This document shows positions 16,045-24,577 of a stretch of 64,000 nucleotides of DNA, in pieces (within the stretch, counting starts at the first letter, position 1; every line of letters begins with the position of its first letter). The position numbers and the translations under genes are program-made. The notes beneath the pieces were generated by a model, which made no database searches, was not told the origin of the DNA, and saw only the letters and a list, made by a program, of their open reading frames with translations. Origin of the DNA: Neobacillus niacini (GTDB lineage Bacteria > Bacillota > Bacilli > Bacillales > Cytobacillaceae); contig NZ_JACWFG010000012.1 in the NCBI RefSeq assembly GCF_019749295.1, forward strand, positions 158,564-222,563. The letters are read 5' to 3'.

Positions 16045-17502
16045 CTATATTCCTGGCTTTTGTTTATGGTAATCTGTTGCTTGTTCATAAACATGTGCGA
16101 CTCTGTAAATGGTTTCTTCATCAAAGTGTTTGCCAATAATTTGTAACCCCAGCGGCATTCCATTATCTAATCCACAAGGGACTGATATGGCTGGCACGCC
16201 AGCTAGGTTGACGGGAATCGTCAAAATATCGTTCGCATACATCGTTAATGGATTATCAATATTTTCACCGATTTTAAACGCTCGCGTTGGAGTCGTTGGA
16301 CCAACGATGACATCATATTTTTCAAAAACATTTTCAAAGTCCTTCTTAATTAACGTACGTACCTGCTGTGCTTTTTTGTAATAAGCATCATAGTAACCAG
16401 AACTCAAGGCAAAGGTACCCAGCATGATTCTGCGTTTTACCTCATCACCAAATCCCTCAGATCTGGAATTCTTATATAACTCAAGTAAATTTTCAGCATT
16501 TGGTGTCCGATAGCCATAGCGAACACCATCAAATCGTGCTAGATTGGCAGAGGCTTCTGAAGAAGACAGCAAATAATAAGCTGCTAAAGCATATTTAGAA
16601 TGAGGCAGAGAAACCTCTTCCCATGCGGCTCCTTGTTTTTCAAGCACCTTTAATGCCTCCAGCACAGACTGGCGGACACTTTCGTCCACGCCCTCACCAA
16701 GGTACTCTTTAGGTACTGCAATCTTTAACCCTTTTACATCCCCGGTTAGTGCAGAGACGAAATTTGGTACATCTATATTCGCTGATGTGGAGTCCATCTG
16801 ATCTAATCCGGATATCGCTTGCAGAAGATACGCATTGTCTTCAACACTTCTTGTTATAGGTCCAATTTGGTCAAGGGAAGACGCAAATGCAACAAGCCCG
16901 AAGCGGGACACACGGCCGTAAGTCGGCTTTAACCCTACCACTCCGCAAAAGGCAGCTGGCTGCCTGATCGATCCCCCTGTATCTGAACCAAGAGAAAACA
17001 ATACTTCACCTGCAGCAACTGATGCCGCTGAACCGCCTGAAGAACCGCCTGGTACTCTCTCTAGATCCCATGGATTACGCGTCTTTTGATAATAGGAGTT
17101 TTCGTTTGAAGATCCCATTGCAAACTCATCCATATTTAACTTTCCAATCGTAACGGTTTCTTGCTGCTGCAGCTTCTGAACAACCGTTGCATCATAAATT
17201 GGGTTAAAATTTTCTAGTATCTTACTAGCACATGTTGTCCGAAGATCTTTCGTGACAATGTTATCTTTAATTCCGATTGGCATCCCAAATAATAAACCTG
17301 TGCTGGAATCAGCAGTCAGCTTTTCATCCAGAGTGTTCGCTGTTTGCCGAGCTTTTTCTTCATCTAAGGTTAAAAATGCCTGAACCTTGTTATCTACCTG
17401 AGCAATTCGTTTGTACGACTCATCCACAAGATCAGCAACTTTGATTTCTTTTTTATGTAATAGTTCGTGGAGATCTGAAACTTTATAATCAAATAAACTC
17501 AC
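16045..17502 (-). CDS. gatA: Asp-tRNA(Asn)/Glu-tRNA(Gln) amidotransferase subunit A
   Basis: 485 residues, amidase-signature family. The Ser-cisSer-Lys triad is visible: the lysine in MPIGIKDNI, and the two serines in the [10 protein letters not shown] and [10 protein letters not shown] blocks. GatA hydrolyses glutamine to ammonia, which is passed to the activated tRNA ester in GatB. It lies 50 bp after gatC, separated by an intercistronic hairpin, and 12 bp before gatB. Confidence 0.97.
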   Translation of the reverse strand: MSLFDYKVSDLHELLHKKEIKVADLVDESYKRIAQVDNKVQAFLTLDEEKARQTANTLDEKLTADSSTGLLFGMPIGIKDNIVTKDLRTTCASKILENFNPIYDATVVQKLQQQETVTIGKLNMDEFAMGSSNENSYYQKTRNPWDLERVPGGSSGGSAASVAAGEVLFSLGSDTGGSIRQPAAFCGVVGLKPTYGRVSRFGLVAFASSLDQIGPITRSVEDNAYLLQAISGLDQMDSTSANIDVPNFVSALTGDVKGLKIAVPKEYLGEGVDESVRQSVLEALKVLEKQGAAWEEVSLPHSKYALAAYYLLSSSEASANLARFDGVRYGYRTPNAENLLELYKNSRSEGFGDEVKRRIMLGTFALSSGYYDAYYKKAQQVRTLIKKDFENVFEKYDVIVGPTTPTRAFKIGENIDNPLTMYANDILTIPVNLAGVPAISVPCGLDNGMPLGLQIIGKHFDEETIYRVAHVYEQATDYHKQKPGI

Positions 17503-17522
17503 TTTCTTTCCTCCCTTGTCTA

Positions 17523-17546
17523 GCGAAAGCAGCCTAAGCGCTTAGG
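17523..17546 (-). other. intercistronic hairpin gatC-gatA
   Basis: AGCCTAAGCGCTTAGGCT is an 18-bp perfect palindrome in the 50-bp gap between gatC and gatA. On the minus strand it is followed by GCTTTC, not a clean U-run. It may act as a partial terminator or RNA-processing site that tunes subunit ratios. Confidence 0.6.
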
Positions 17547-17552
17547 CTTTTC

Positions 17553-17846
17553 TTACTCCCCAATGATTGCTGGAACCTTAATTTGTCCATCCTGATGTTC
17601 TGGCGCATTTTTTAAGACTTCTTCACGCGGCAATCCCGCTTGCTTGATGTCCTCACGGAAAACATTTTTCATATCCAGCACATGATAGGTTGGTTCAACG
17701 TTCTCTGTATCTAATTCATTTAACTGTTCCGCAAATGTAATAATCGCATCCAGCTGCTTGGTGAACTTTTCCGCTTCTACATCTGTGATTGCTAATCTAG
17801 CCAAATTTGCTACATGCTTAACTTGCTCGTTTGAGATTCGTGTCAT
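17553..17846 (-). CDS. gatC: Asp-tRNA(Asn)/Glu-tRNA(Gln) amidotransferase subunit C
   Basis: 97 residues, the standard length. It begins with the conserved helix [17 protein letters not shown] and ends in the extended tail VPAIIGE that threads between GatA and GatB. It stabilises the GatA-GatB complex. First gene of the operon. Confidence 0.96.
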   Translation of the reverse strand: MTRISNEQVKHVANLARLAITDVEAEKFTKQLDAIITFAEQLNELDTENVEPTYHVLDMKNVFREDIKQAGLPREEVLKNAPEHQDGQIKVPAIIGE

Positions 17847-17972
17847 TTTTTATTACCCCCAATCCCTTTTGTCGTAGTTAATTTACTATTGATAATACCA
17901 AACTTTTCCGCTTCACCGCAATGATTCCTTCACTAGTATAGACAGATTAAGTACTTTTAGATTAACAGCCAC

Positions 17973-17996
17973 AAAAAAAAGGAGCAATCGCTCCTG
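17973..17996 (-). terminator. terminator of the lipoprotein pair
   Basis: GGAGC-gatt-GCTCC on the minus strand, followed by T8, just beyond the 115-residue gene. Confidence 0.85.
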
Positions 17997-18004
17997 TCTT
18001 ATTG

Positions 18005-18352
18005 CTAGTATTCCTTATGTAGTGCAGCGGACTCCTGAGCCCAGATTAATAACTTTGTTCTTTCAAAATAACGCTTTGTTTCAATCATTACATACGGAAT
18101 CATTTCCCCATCATAGGAACCTGTTGTTTCAAGCATTCTTTTTTCTTCTGTAATGATCCTGAGCAGCTCCTTTTCCGTTATTCCTAAAAGCTTAGAGGCT
18201 TCTTTACTATCTATAAATATAGTATCCTCTATTTCTGTTTTACTTATAGAATCACTTACAGGTGTTGATTTCGAGGAGATAAGAGACCCTCCCACAATAA
18301 TCCCTATTGATAAAATGATTGAAGACATCAACATCGTTTTATTTGAGAACAT
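18005..18352 (-). CDS. membrane-anchored protein of unknown function
   Basis: 115 residues, not recognised. One N-terminal TM helix (about 5-24) is followed by a Ser/Thr/acidic linker and a compact C-terminal domain with IDSKEASKLLGITEKELLRII. That stretch looks like the recognition half of an excisionase/MerR-type helix-turn-helix, but it is outside the membrane by topology or at least tethered to it. A start at ATG 18352 is 6 nt after GGGGG. It lies 24 bp after a lipoprotein gene on the same strand, so the two are probably co-transcribed. Confidence 0.65.
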   Translation of the reverse strand: MFSNKTMLMSSIILSIGIIVGGSLISSKSTPVSDSISKTEIEDTIFIDSKEASKLLGITEKELLRIITEEKRMLETTGSYDGEMIPYVMIETKRYFERTKLLIWAQESAALHKEY

Positions 18353-18376
18353 TACCATCCCCCGATTATGTACTGA

Positions 18377-18922
18377 TTATTGCTGTGGTATAACCTCTCC
18401 ATTACTATTTAATGCTCTAACCTGCGGGGAGATGCCTATTCCCACATAGTACCGTTTTCCATCTTTCTCAATCATTTTTGCTTTTTTATACTCTTCACTA
18501 TCCTTATTGGCGAATTCAATAGAGTCGATATTCTCATTTTTGATTTCTCCAAATACAACGTAGATATCTTTAAGAATTTCCCCTTTATCACCATACTTGG
18601 TGTAATTCTCATGATAAATGGAATAGGTTTCGCTCTCAGCATGCTCCCAGCCATTGGGACCGTCATTTTTCCATCCTTCTTCATCGTTCCCTTCAAAGAA
18701 AGAAACCCCCAGCACAGGTTCTTTAATATGTTTAACTTCTTCCCCTTCTGCTTTGGTTGAGTATAGAACAATCGTCATCCCATCATTTTTTGTCTTGTAC
18801 AAAACATCCTGAACTTCAAAAGGGATTGTTTCTGCAATCGCTTTTTCTAATGTAGGGTATTTGCAGCCTGCAAGTGTAAGCATTAATACCATTACGAATA
18901 AAAGAACAGTCCATCTTCTCAT
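18377..18922 (-). CDS. putative lipoprotein
   Basis: 181 residues. A signal sequence with lipobox LTLAGC predicts lipid attachment at Cys20. The mature part is acidic and rich in Lys/Glu, with a predicted beta-rich domain (VQDVLYKTKNDGMTIVLYS, IYVVFGEI). It resembles small uncharacterised Bacillus lipoproteins; no function can be assigned. RBS GGAGGAGAAGG. First gene of a two-gene transcript with the membrane-anchored protein downstream. Confidence 0.75.
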   Translation of the reverse strand: MRRWTVLLFVMVLMLTLAGCKYPTLEKAIAETIPFEVQDVLYKTKNDGMTIVLYSTKAEGEEVKHIKEPVLGVSFFEGNDEEGWKNDGPNGWEHAESETYSIYHENYTKYGDKGEILKDIYVVFGEIKNENIDSIEFANKDSEEYKKAKMIEKDGKRYYVGIGISPQVRALNSNGEVIPQQ

Positions 18923-19181
18923 AACCTTCTCCTCCTAGATATTGGCCAGATGTTTGTATTCTAGTAATCTCTAGTAAAAAATACGAGTAAAATTATACGT
19001 ATTTCCTACCTGACCAGTTTTCTTTTCGTACCCATTATGAGTTAACTTTTTCTTCCCCCTTATTTAAATCGACCTAAATGATAATTTACCTTATCAATAT
19101 AATAGTCCAATTTTTTATACAGTTCCAGTTATATCCAAATATAGGTCAAAGTACCTCCTCCTTATGAACCTGACCCATAAC

Positions 19182-19207
19182 AAAAAGCAGTCACTAGACT
19201 GCTTTTT
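19182..19207 (-). terminator. terminator of yueI
   Basis: AAAAAGCAGTC-acta/tagt-GACTGCTTTTT, symmetrical, 8 bp beyond the yueI stop. The rest of the 18923-19214 gap holds an unused Shine-Dalgarno-like AAGGAGGAGGT (minus strand, about 19153) but no sizeable frame. Confidence 0.85.
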
Positions 19208-19214
19208 GTGTACT

Positions 19215-19646
19215 TTATCTCTTAAAGAGTTTCGCAAAAAGACCTTTGCTCTTCGGGGGGGCAAGCTGACTGACTTCTTTTTGGGTGATATATATCTCTT
19301 CCTTATCAATTGCATGGTCCATCGCAAGCAATAAGCCAATTTCTGTATCATGTTCCTTGTTGGTTACGATTTTATGCTCGATATTATGTTTGGCCGCTAA
19401 TTTTACATATTTGGATAATGCAGCGTACTCGATATTGCCGTTTAAGTAGAGATTAACCTGAGGATTTTTTTTCATTTCTCTCTCCACTTGAGGATAAATC
19501 GTCGCTTCTGTCACTTGGTTTTTCTTTAGAGCAAGAATGGTGCGTTCCCGTAAGGTACCTAAAAATTTCCGCCTTTCATCTGGCTTCGTTTCCAAAGCTC
19601 CATGTATTCCTTGTTGAAGAACCTCCTCAACGTTCGGCTTTTTCAA
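19215..19646 (-). CDS. yueI: YueI family protein (DUF1694)
   Basis: 143 residues. It is cytoplasmic and belongs to the YueI/DUF1694 family: N-terminal VEEVLQQGIHGALETKPDERRKFLGTLRERT, central KNPQVNLYLNGNI and KHNIEHKIVTNKEHDTEIGLLLAMDHAID. The fold is related to ribosomal L7Ae/L30e-like proteins in family models, so RNA binding is possible but unproven. In B. subtilis it lies beside the pncA/pncB homologues; here it is separate. A 20-bp repeat array begins 81 bp upstream of its start. Confidence 0.85.
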   Translation of the reverse strand: MKKPNVEEVLQQGIHGALETKPDERRKFLGTLRERTILALKKNQVTEATIYPQVEREMKKNPQVNLYLNGNIEYAALSKYVKLAAKHNIEHKIVTNKEHDTEIGLLLAMDHAIDKEEIYITQKEVSQLAPPKSKGLFAKLFKR

Positions 19647-19727
19647 ATCAGATCAACTCCATTAAAAGGGCTACTATTATGTATGATAATACCCTAAAAA
19701 ATGTTCATTTCCAAAAAAGTCATAGCT

Positions 19728-19991
19728 ATCCGAGAGTATTTCTTGTTATCCGAGAGTTAATTACTGCTATCCGAGAGTGTTTTCTGTCATCCGAGAGTTA
19801 TTTTCTGTTATCCGAGAGTGTTTTCTGTCATCCGAGAGTGTTTTCCGTCATCCGAGAGTGTTTTCTGTTATACGAGAGTGTTTTCTGTCATCCGAGAGTG
19901 TTTTCCGTCATCCGAGAGTTATTTCTGTTAACCGAGAGTATTTCAAGCTATCCGCAAGTATTTTCCGCCATCCGCAAGTATTTCCTCCCTC
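19728..19991. repeat. tandem array 2: thirteen 20-21-bp units
   Basis: CCGAGAGT (or CCGCAAGT in the last two) recurs at 19730, 19750, 19771, 19791, 19812, 19832, 19852, 19872, 19892, 19912, 19932, 19952 and 19972. The intervening text is close to GTTTTCTGTCAT. The last three copies are the most diverged. It sits between the aceBA terminator and the yueI start. It is a head-to-tail array without unique spacers, so it is not a CRISPR. Apparent reading frames across it are repetitive and lack an RBS. Confidence 0.95.
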
Positions 19992-20002
19992 CAATCCTAA
20001 CC

Positions 20003-20037
20003 AAAAAATCCCCCTCTCAAATATTGAGAAGGGGATT
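20003..20037 (-). terminator. terminator of aceB-aceA
   Basis: ATCCCCTTCTC pairs with GAGAGGGGGAT on the minus strand, followed by TTTTTT. Confidence 0.9.
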
Positions 20038-20049
20038 CGCCGTAAGAGA

Positions 20050-21327
20050 TTAATTTGTAAATTGCTCTTCCTCGGTTGATCCTTTCAACGCTGTTGTAGA
20101 TGATGTTCCGCCTGTGATGACCATAGATACTTGGTCAAAGTAGCCTGTTCCTACTTCACGCTGGTGTCTGGTTGCTGTGTAGCCGTATTGCTCACTGTCG
20201 AACTCAGCTTGCTGCAATTCGGAGTATGCCGCCATGCCGCGCTCTTTGTAGCCGCGAGCTAGTTCAAACATGCTGTGGTTCAATGCATGGAAGCCTGCAA
20301 GTGTAACGAATTGGAACTTGTATCCCATTTTCCCAAGCTCCTGCTGGAATTTTGCAATCGTATTTTGATCAAGTTTCTTTTTCCAGTTGAACGATGGTGA
20401 ACAGTTGTAGGCAAGCATTTTGCCAGGGAATTTTTCATGAATGGCTTCTGCAAAACGTCTTGCTTCCTCAATATTTGGCTCAGATGTTTCACACCAAATT
20501 AAATCTGCATATGGAGCATAAGCTAAACCGCGGGCAATTGCCTGATCAAGTCCTGCTTTAGTTCGGAAAAAGCCTTCAGCTGTCCGCTCTCCAGTGATGA
20601 ATGGTGCATCGTTCATATCAATATCACTTGTAATTAAATCAGCAGCATTCGCATCTGTCCGTGCCACTAGTAACGTTGGTGTACCCATAACATCTGCAGC
20701 TAAACGAGCAGCTATTAAGTTCCGAACCGCTGTTTGAGTTGGAAGCAGCACTTTACCGCCTAAGTGACCGCATTTCTTCTCAGAGGAAAGCTGATCTTCA
20801 AAGTGAACTCCTGCTGCACCTGCTTCAATCATTCCCTTCATTAATTCAAAACAGTTCAACTGTCCGCCAAAGCCTGCTTCTGCATCCGCCACAATCGGAA
20901 CAAACCAATCAATGGAATTGTCTCCTTCTGAATGAGTGATCTGATCAGCGCGCTGAAGTGCTTGATTAATTCGTTTTACGACACTTGGTACACTGTTTGC
21001 TGGATATAAGCTTTGGTCTGGATACATATTTCCAGATAGATTGGCATCGGCTGCAACCTGCCATCCACTTAGATAAATCGCTTTTAATCCTGCTTTTACC
21101 TGCTGAACAGCCTGATTTCCTGTTAGAGCACCTAGTGCATTAATATAATCTTCTTCATTTAACTGCTTCCAAAGCTTTTCTGCTCCTCGTCTAGCTAATG
21201 TATGCTCAATATCAACCGAACCTCGTAGCTCGATAACATCCTCTGCTGTATATGGTCTAGTAATTCCATTCCAACGTTTATCCATTTCCCAGCTTTCTTG
21301 TAATGCCTTCGCTCTTGAATTCGTCAT
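20050..21327 (-). CDS. aceA: isocitrate lyase
   Basis: 425 residues, the short bacterial form. The catalytic loop [14 protein letters not shown] contains the active-site cysteine and histidine. [15 protein letters not shown] carries the Mg-binding aspartates, and [12 protein letters not shown] the glyoxylate site. It cleaves isocitrate to succinate and glyoxylate. It follows aceB by 34 bp, so both glyoxylate-shunt enzymes come from one transcript and allow growth on acetate or fatty acids. B. subtilis 168 lacks this shunt, so this is one of the blocks inserted relative to that genome. Confidence 0.97.
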   Translation of the reverse strand: MTNSRAKALQESWEMDKRWNGITRPYTAEDVIELRGSVDIEHTLARRGAEKLWKQLNEEDYINALGALTGNQAVQQVKAGLKAIYLSGWQVAADANLSGNMYPDQSLYPANSVPSVVKRINQALQRADQITHSEGDNSIDWFVPIVADAEAGFGGQLNCFELMKGMIEAGAAGVHFEDQLSSEKKCGHLGGKVLLPTQTAVRNLIAARLAADVMGTPTLLVARTDANAADLITSDIDMNDAPFITGERTAEGFFRTKAGLDQAIARGLAYAPYADLIWCETSEPNIEEARRFAEAIHEKFPGKMLAYNCSPSFNWKKKLDQNTIAKFQQELGKMGYKFQFVTLAGFHALNHSMFELARGYKERGMAAYSELQQAEFDSEQYGYTATRHQREVGTGYFDQVSMVITGGTSSTTALKGSTEEEQFTN

Positions 21328-21361
21328 TTTAAATTTCCTCCTATTAATCTATTAATATTTT

Positions 21362-22954
21362 TTATAAAAGCTTATACCCAGGCAGGGTCAGAAAATCTAC
21401 AAATTCATCATTTAAGATTAAGCTGTCAAACAGCTCTACTGCTTCAGTGAAACGACCATTCTCATAGGCAGGCAAACCAATCTCAGCCTTTATCTTTTCT
21501 AATTCTTCAGCCTTTAACTGATCATATAAGGGTGCCGTTATTTTTCTGCCATCCTCAAGTATCCCTTTTGGGTGGCGGATCCACTGCCATAACTGAGCCC
21601 TTGAGATTTCAGCCGTCGCCGCATCCTCCATTAAGTTATGGATAGGTGCTGCGCCTCTCCCAGAAAGCCAAGAAGCAATGTATTGAATCCCGACATTGAT
21701 ATTAACGCGGACACCTTCTTCGGTAATCTTACCGCCTGGTGTTTCTAGCAAATCACTTGCTGTTATCGTAACTTTTTGCTGTTTGTTTGTATGAATCTGA
21801 TTGGCTACTGGCATTTCTCTATCAAATACTTCTAAAGCCACCGCTACAAGCCCAGGGTGTGCTACCCATGTTCCATCATGACCATCATAAGCTTCACGTT
21901 CTTTGTCAGCCCGAACCTTCGCAAATGCTTCCTCATTAGCTTGTGGATTGTCGCGAATTGGTATTTGTGCCGCCATCCCTCCGATTGCCGGTGCTTTCCG
22001 GCGGTGACATGTTTGAATCGTAAGCAATGAATAGGAACGCATAAATGGTGCAGTCATCGTTACCTGTGCTCGATCCGGAAGAATGATACTTTCATGGTTT
22101 CGCAGTTTCTTTAAGTAACTAAAGATGTAATCCCACCTGCCACAGTTCAAGCCCGCTGAATGCTCCTTCAATTCAAAAAGTATTTCATTCATTTCAAATG
22201 CAGCCATAATGGTTTCAAGTAAGACAGTTGCTTTAATGGTTCCTTGAGCAATTCCTAGCTTATTTTGCGAAAAAATAAACACATCATTCCAAAGCCGGGC
22301 TTCTAAATGGCTTTCTAGCTTTGGCAGGTAGAAGTAAGGACCTGTTCCTTTAGCCAGCAGATTTTTCACATTATGGAAAAAGTACATTCCAAAATCAAAG
22401 AAGCTCCCTGAAATAGGCTTGCCATTAAGCAGCACATGTTTTTCTTCTAAATGAAGTCCGCGCGGCCTTACAAGCAAGACTGCTGTTTCCTCATTCAGTG
22501 CATATTTTTTACCCTTTTGATTTTCATAGGAAATCGTCCGATTCACTGCATCTCTTAAGTTGATTTGTCCTTCGACGATGTTTTCCCAGGTTGGTGAAGT
22601 AGCATCTTCACAATCCGCCATAAAAACCTTTGCACCCGAATTTAGGGCATTGATGACCATCTTTCTGTCTGTTGGTCCCGTAATCTCTACGCGGCGATCC
22701 TGAAGATCTTTAGGCAATGGAGCAATTGTCCAGCTTCCATTACGGATATGCTTTGTTTCAGGAAGGAAATCTGGAAGCTTTCCGTTATTCATTTCCTCTT
22801 GTCGCTTTTGCCTGTACTGTAACAGTTCAATTCGCCTTGCTCCAAATCTTTGCTCCAGTTCCTCAATAAATTTCAGCGCTTCCTTTGTTAGAATCTCATC
22901 GTAGTGCGCTTTTTTGACACCTGCTACTTCAATATCTGTCGTTTGCGTCGACAT
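21362..22954 (-). CDS. aceB: malate synthase A
   Basis: 530 residues from the chosen ATG 22954, the usual length of the MSA isoform. MADCEDATSPTWENIVEGQINLRD and VRPRGLHLEEKHVLLNG hold the acidic catalytic and arginine residues of the TIM barrel. NCGRWDYIFSYLKKL and the C-terminal SGRGAAPIHNLMEDAATAEISR close the active site. It condenses glyoxylate with acetyl-CoA to give malate. The start follows GAGGTG by 9 nt; the frame is open 20 codons further but through a large inverted repeat. Confidence 0.96.
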   Translation of the reverse strand: MSTQTTDIEVAGVKKAHYDEILTKEALKFIEELEQRFGARRIELLQYRQKRQEEMNNGKLPDFLPETKHIRNGSWTIAPLPKDLQDRRVEITGPTDRKMVINALNSGAKVFMADCEDATSPTWENIVEGQINLRDAVNRTISYENQKGKKYALNEETAVLLVRPRGLHLEEKHVLLNGKPISGSFFDFGMYFFHNVKNLLAKGTGPYFYLPKLESHLEARLWNDVFIFSQNKLGIAQGTIKATVLLETIMAAFEMNEILFELKEHSAGLNCGRWDYIFSYLKKLRNHESIILPDRAQVTMTAPFMRSYSLLTIQTCHRRKAPAIGGMAAQIPIRDNPQANEEAFAKVRADKEREAYDGHDGTWVAHPGLVAVALEVFDREMPVANQIHTNKQQKVTITASDLLETPGGKITEEGVRVNINVGIQYIASWLSGRGAAPIHNLMEDAATAEISRAQLWQWIRHPKGILEDGRKITAPLYDQLKAEELEKIKAEIGLPAYENGRFTEAVELFDSLILNDEFVDFLTLPGYKLL

Positions 22955-22972
22955 GAACTCCATCACCTCTTT

Positions 22973-23012
22973 GTTATAATACAGCAACGTTCCATGTGTT
23001 GTATTATATAAC
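22973..23012 (-). promoter_or_regulatory. inverted repeat in the aceB leader
   Basis: GTTATAATACAGCAAC at 22973-22988 is nearly the reverse complement of GTGTTGTATTATATAAC at 22996-23012 (one 2-nt bulge). It ends 18 bp upstream of the aceB start. It can be an operator for a carbon-source regulator or an mRNA hairpin close to the ribosome-binding site. Confidence 0.55.
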
Positions 23013-23091
23013 ACGTATTTAAAAAATGGAACTAGTTTTCAGAAAATTTTATAAAAATAGGTAAAATAATCCTAAAGTCCTATTTCCCCCT

Positions 23092-23129
23092 AAAAAAAGA
23101 GGCTGTTGGATTCCTCCAGAGCAGCCTCT
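23092..23129 (-). terminator. terminator of the GH15-like gene
   Basis: GAGGCTG paired with CAGCCTC across a 17-nt loop, followed by T7 on the minus strand. Confidence 0.85.
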
Positions 23130-23134
23130 CCCAA

Positions 23135-24184
23135 TTACATTAATCTTTCATAACGCTCTTTCGCTAAGATATACAGCGCACTCCCCCATCCTAATGGAGT
23201 ATTGGAATTATACTTTTCAGATTGAGCAAAATACAGCTCTGGAAGGCTCCCATCACTCAGCATCACGCCTTCAGTCAGTTTTATATAATGATTTGCTTTT
23301 TCAACATTACCCAATTCTAAATGGCACAACGCTAACCATGGGAGTCCGAATGTCCACTCCGCCTCTGTTCCATAGTAAAACGATAAATCATGATGTCTCC
23401 CTTCATGTTCGACCGTAGAATAATACGAATCTCCTTTGTAGCGTATTACCCCGCGTTCGCGTAAAAGGTTTGTTTCGACTTGTTCCACAACTACTTTCGC
23501 TTCTTCTCCTAACAAGACCTTATAAGGAAAAATCAAACTCAATTGAGCTAAATCGTAGGGACGATCGCTGCTTTCATGTGGGAATAAGTTTGTTAGTGTC
23601 TGATAACCATTTGTGATCCATTCACCTTGGACAAACACAATATCTTTTACTGCCTGAAGACCTGCGATACATGCACCGACAGAACTTGAATGAACCTCTC
23701 TCCATTCTTCCCACATTCCATTATCTGCATCTTCCCAGTACTCCACACAGCCTAAGTAGCCAACCAGCTTCTGAACAATTTCATGATCCTTTGCATCTCT
23801 TATTATTCGTTTTCCCTTTTTTTGACCCATTCCAATCCCCCATAGTATCGCTCCAATCGCATCATGCTGAGCATGTCCCCATGGGGAGTTTATTTCCTTT
23901 ACTTCAGAGGCAGAATACCTTGAATGGATGTATTCCCATTGCTCCCTCGGCTTTTGAACAGTATGGATATCCAACTTCCATTCGTATTCTCTAAATAAGT
24001 CCAGAATCCGATGATAGGTCATTTCATAAATGTGATTGTTTTGCTCCAAATAAGGCAGCGACATATAAAATGAATCTCGGAGCCATACATATTGATAGTC
24101 CTGTGATGAAGACGCTAAATACAAACCATGAGGCAAACGTAATTGATCTAGGATTTGATAACTATGGATTATTTTCTCGTTCAT
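23135..24184 (-). CDS. glycoside hydrolase family 15-like (glucoamylase-type alpha/alpha barrel) protein
   Basis: 349 residues, shorter than canonical GH15 enzymes (~600) because the N-terminal beta-sandwich is absent. Recognisable barrel motifs in order are YVWLRDSFYMSLPYL (about 26-40), SPWGHAQHDAIGAILWG (about 98-114), DNGMWEEWREVHSSSVGACIAGLQAV (with the presumed general-acid Glu) and EAEWTFGLPWLALCHLELG, plus NTPLGWGSALYILA near the end. It probably acts on an alpha-linked oligosaccharide or a related polymer. There is no signal peptide, so it is intracellular. It is monocistronic, between aceB and a divergent small gene. Substrate and even catalysis are not proven. Confidence 0.72.
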   Translation of the reverse strand: MNEKIIHSYQILDQLRLPHGLYLASSSQDYQYVWLRDSFYMSLPYLEQNNHIYEMTYHRILDLFREYEWKLDIHTVQKPREQWEYIHSRYSASEVKEINSPWGHAQHDAIGAILWGIGMGQKKGKRIIRDAKDHEIVQKLVGYLGCVEYWEDADNGMWEEWREVHSSSVGACIAGLQAVKDIVFVQGEWITNGYQTLTNLFPHESSDRPYDLAQLSLIFPYKVLLGEEAKVVVEQVETNLLRERGVIRYKGDSYYSTVEHEGRHHDLSFYYGTEAEWTFGLPWLALCHLELGNVEKANHYIKLTEGVMLSDGSLPELYFAQSEKYNSNTPLGWGSALYILAKERYERLM

Positions 24185-24351
24185 CTTTTCAACCTCGATT
24201 ACTTTTTACCTTTCTTTTTAGCCCGTTTGTGTTCTTTTTATACAATAAATGATGTGTATAAACTATGAAAAAGTTGTCTATGCTTACTAATATAAAAATA
24301 GATTAGGAGAGTGGGGAAAAATGACTTTTTTGATAGTAGGGGTGAATAGCA

Positions 24352-24528
24352 ATGAGTATAGATGAATTAAATAAAATTATTGCTGTAAAAAAGATGGATT
24401 TAGAGGAATGTGAGCTGGAGCTTAATAGTCGATATTATCCTTCTATCGTGAGAATCGCGATGATGAATTACATAGTAAACTTACAAGAACAATTAGAAGA
24501 GTACGATAATGATCTTATTAATTTGTAA
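24352..24528 (+). CDS. 58-residue helical protein, unknown
   Basis: Begins MSIDELNKIIAVKKMDLEEC and ends EEYDNDLINL. It is two predicted helices with heptad-like leucines and an acidic C-terminus. AGGGGTG lies 7 nt before ATG. A 14-codon frame (24321-24365) starting after GTGGGG overlaps the start in another phase. The size and helical hairpin recall Spo0E-like phosphatases, but their SQELD motif is missing, so I do not assign it. A strong terminator follows 5 bp after the stop. Confidence 0.65.
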   Translation: MSIDELNKIIAVKKMDLEECELELNSRYYPSIVRIAMMNYIVNLQEQLEEYDNDLINL

Positions 24529-24532
24529 CACC

Positions 24533-24577
24533 AAAAAAAAGAAATGGCGTGTAAAATTCACACGTCATTTCTTTTTA
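24533..24577 (+). terminator. bidirectional terminator (58-residue gene and nir operon)
   Basis: AAAGAAATG and CGTGT pair with ACACG and CATTTCTTT, with A8 on one side and T5 on the other. It overlaps the last codon of the minus-strand sirC gene. Confidence 0.88.

Noticed and set aside
18100..18220. Excisionase-type DNA-binding domain in the 115-residue protein
   Set aside because: The helix-turn-helix resemblance is limited to one short stretch behind a TM segment; not enough to call a DNA-binding protein.
19115..19214. Shine-Dalgarno-like AAGGAGGAGGT on the minus strand near 19153
   Set aside because: The following TTG opens only a six-codon frame; nothing conserved follows, so no gene is called.
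19728..19991. CRISPR array
   Set aside because: Units are contiguous with 20-21-bp period and no unique spacers; no cas genes nearby. The same holds for the 52-bp arrays.
19679..20079. Two long plus-strand reading frames (124 and 100 codons) across the 20-bp array
   Set aside because: They are produced by the repeat itself, have a repetitive composition and lack a convincing RBS.
20050..24184. Recent horizontal acquisition of aceBA and the GH15-like gene
   Set aside because: They interrupt the B. subtilis gene order, but there is no integrase, transposase, tRNA junction or visible base-composition change; lineage-specific gene order explains it.
24352..24528. Spo0E-like phosphatase
   Set aside because: The size and two-helix pattern fit, but the diagnostic SQELD motif is absent.
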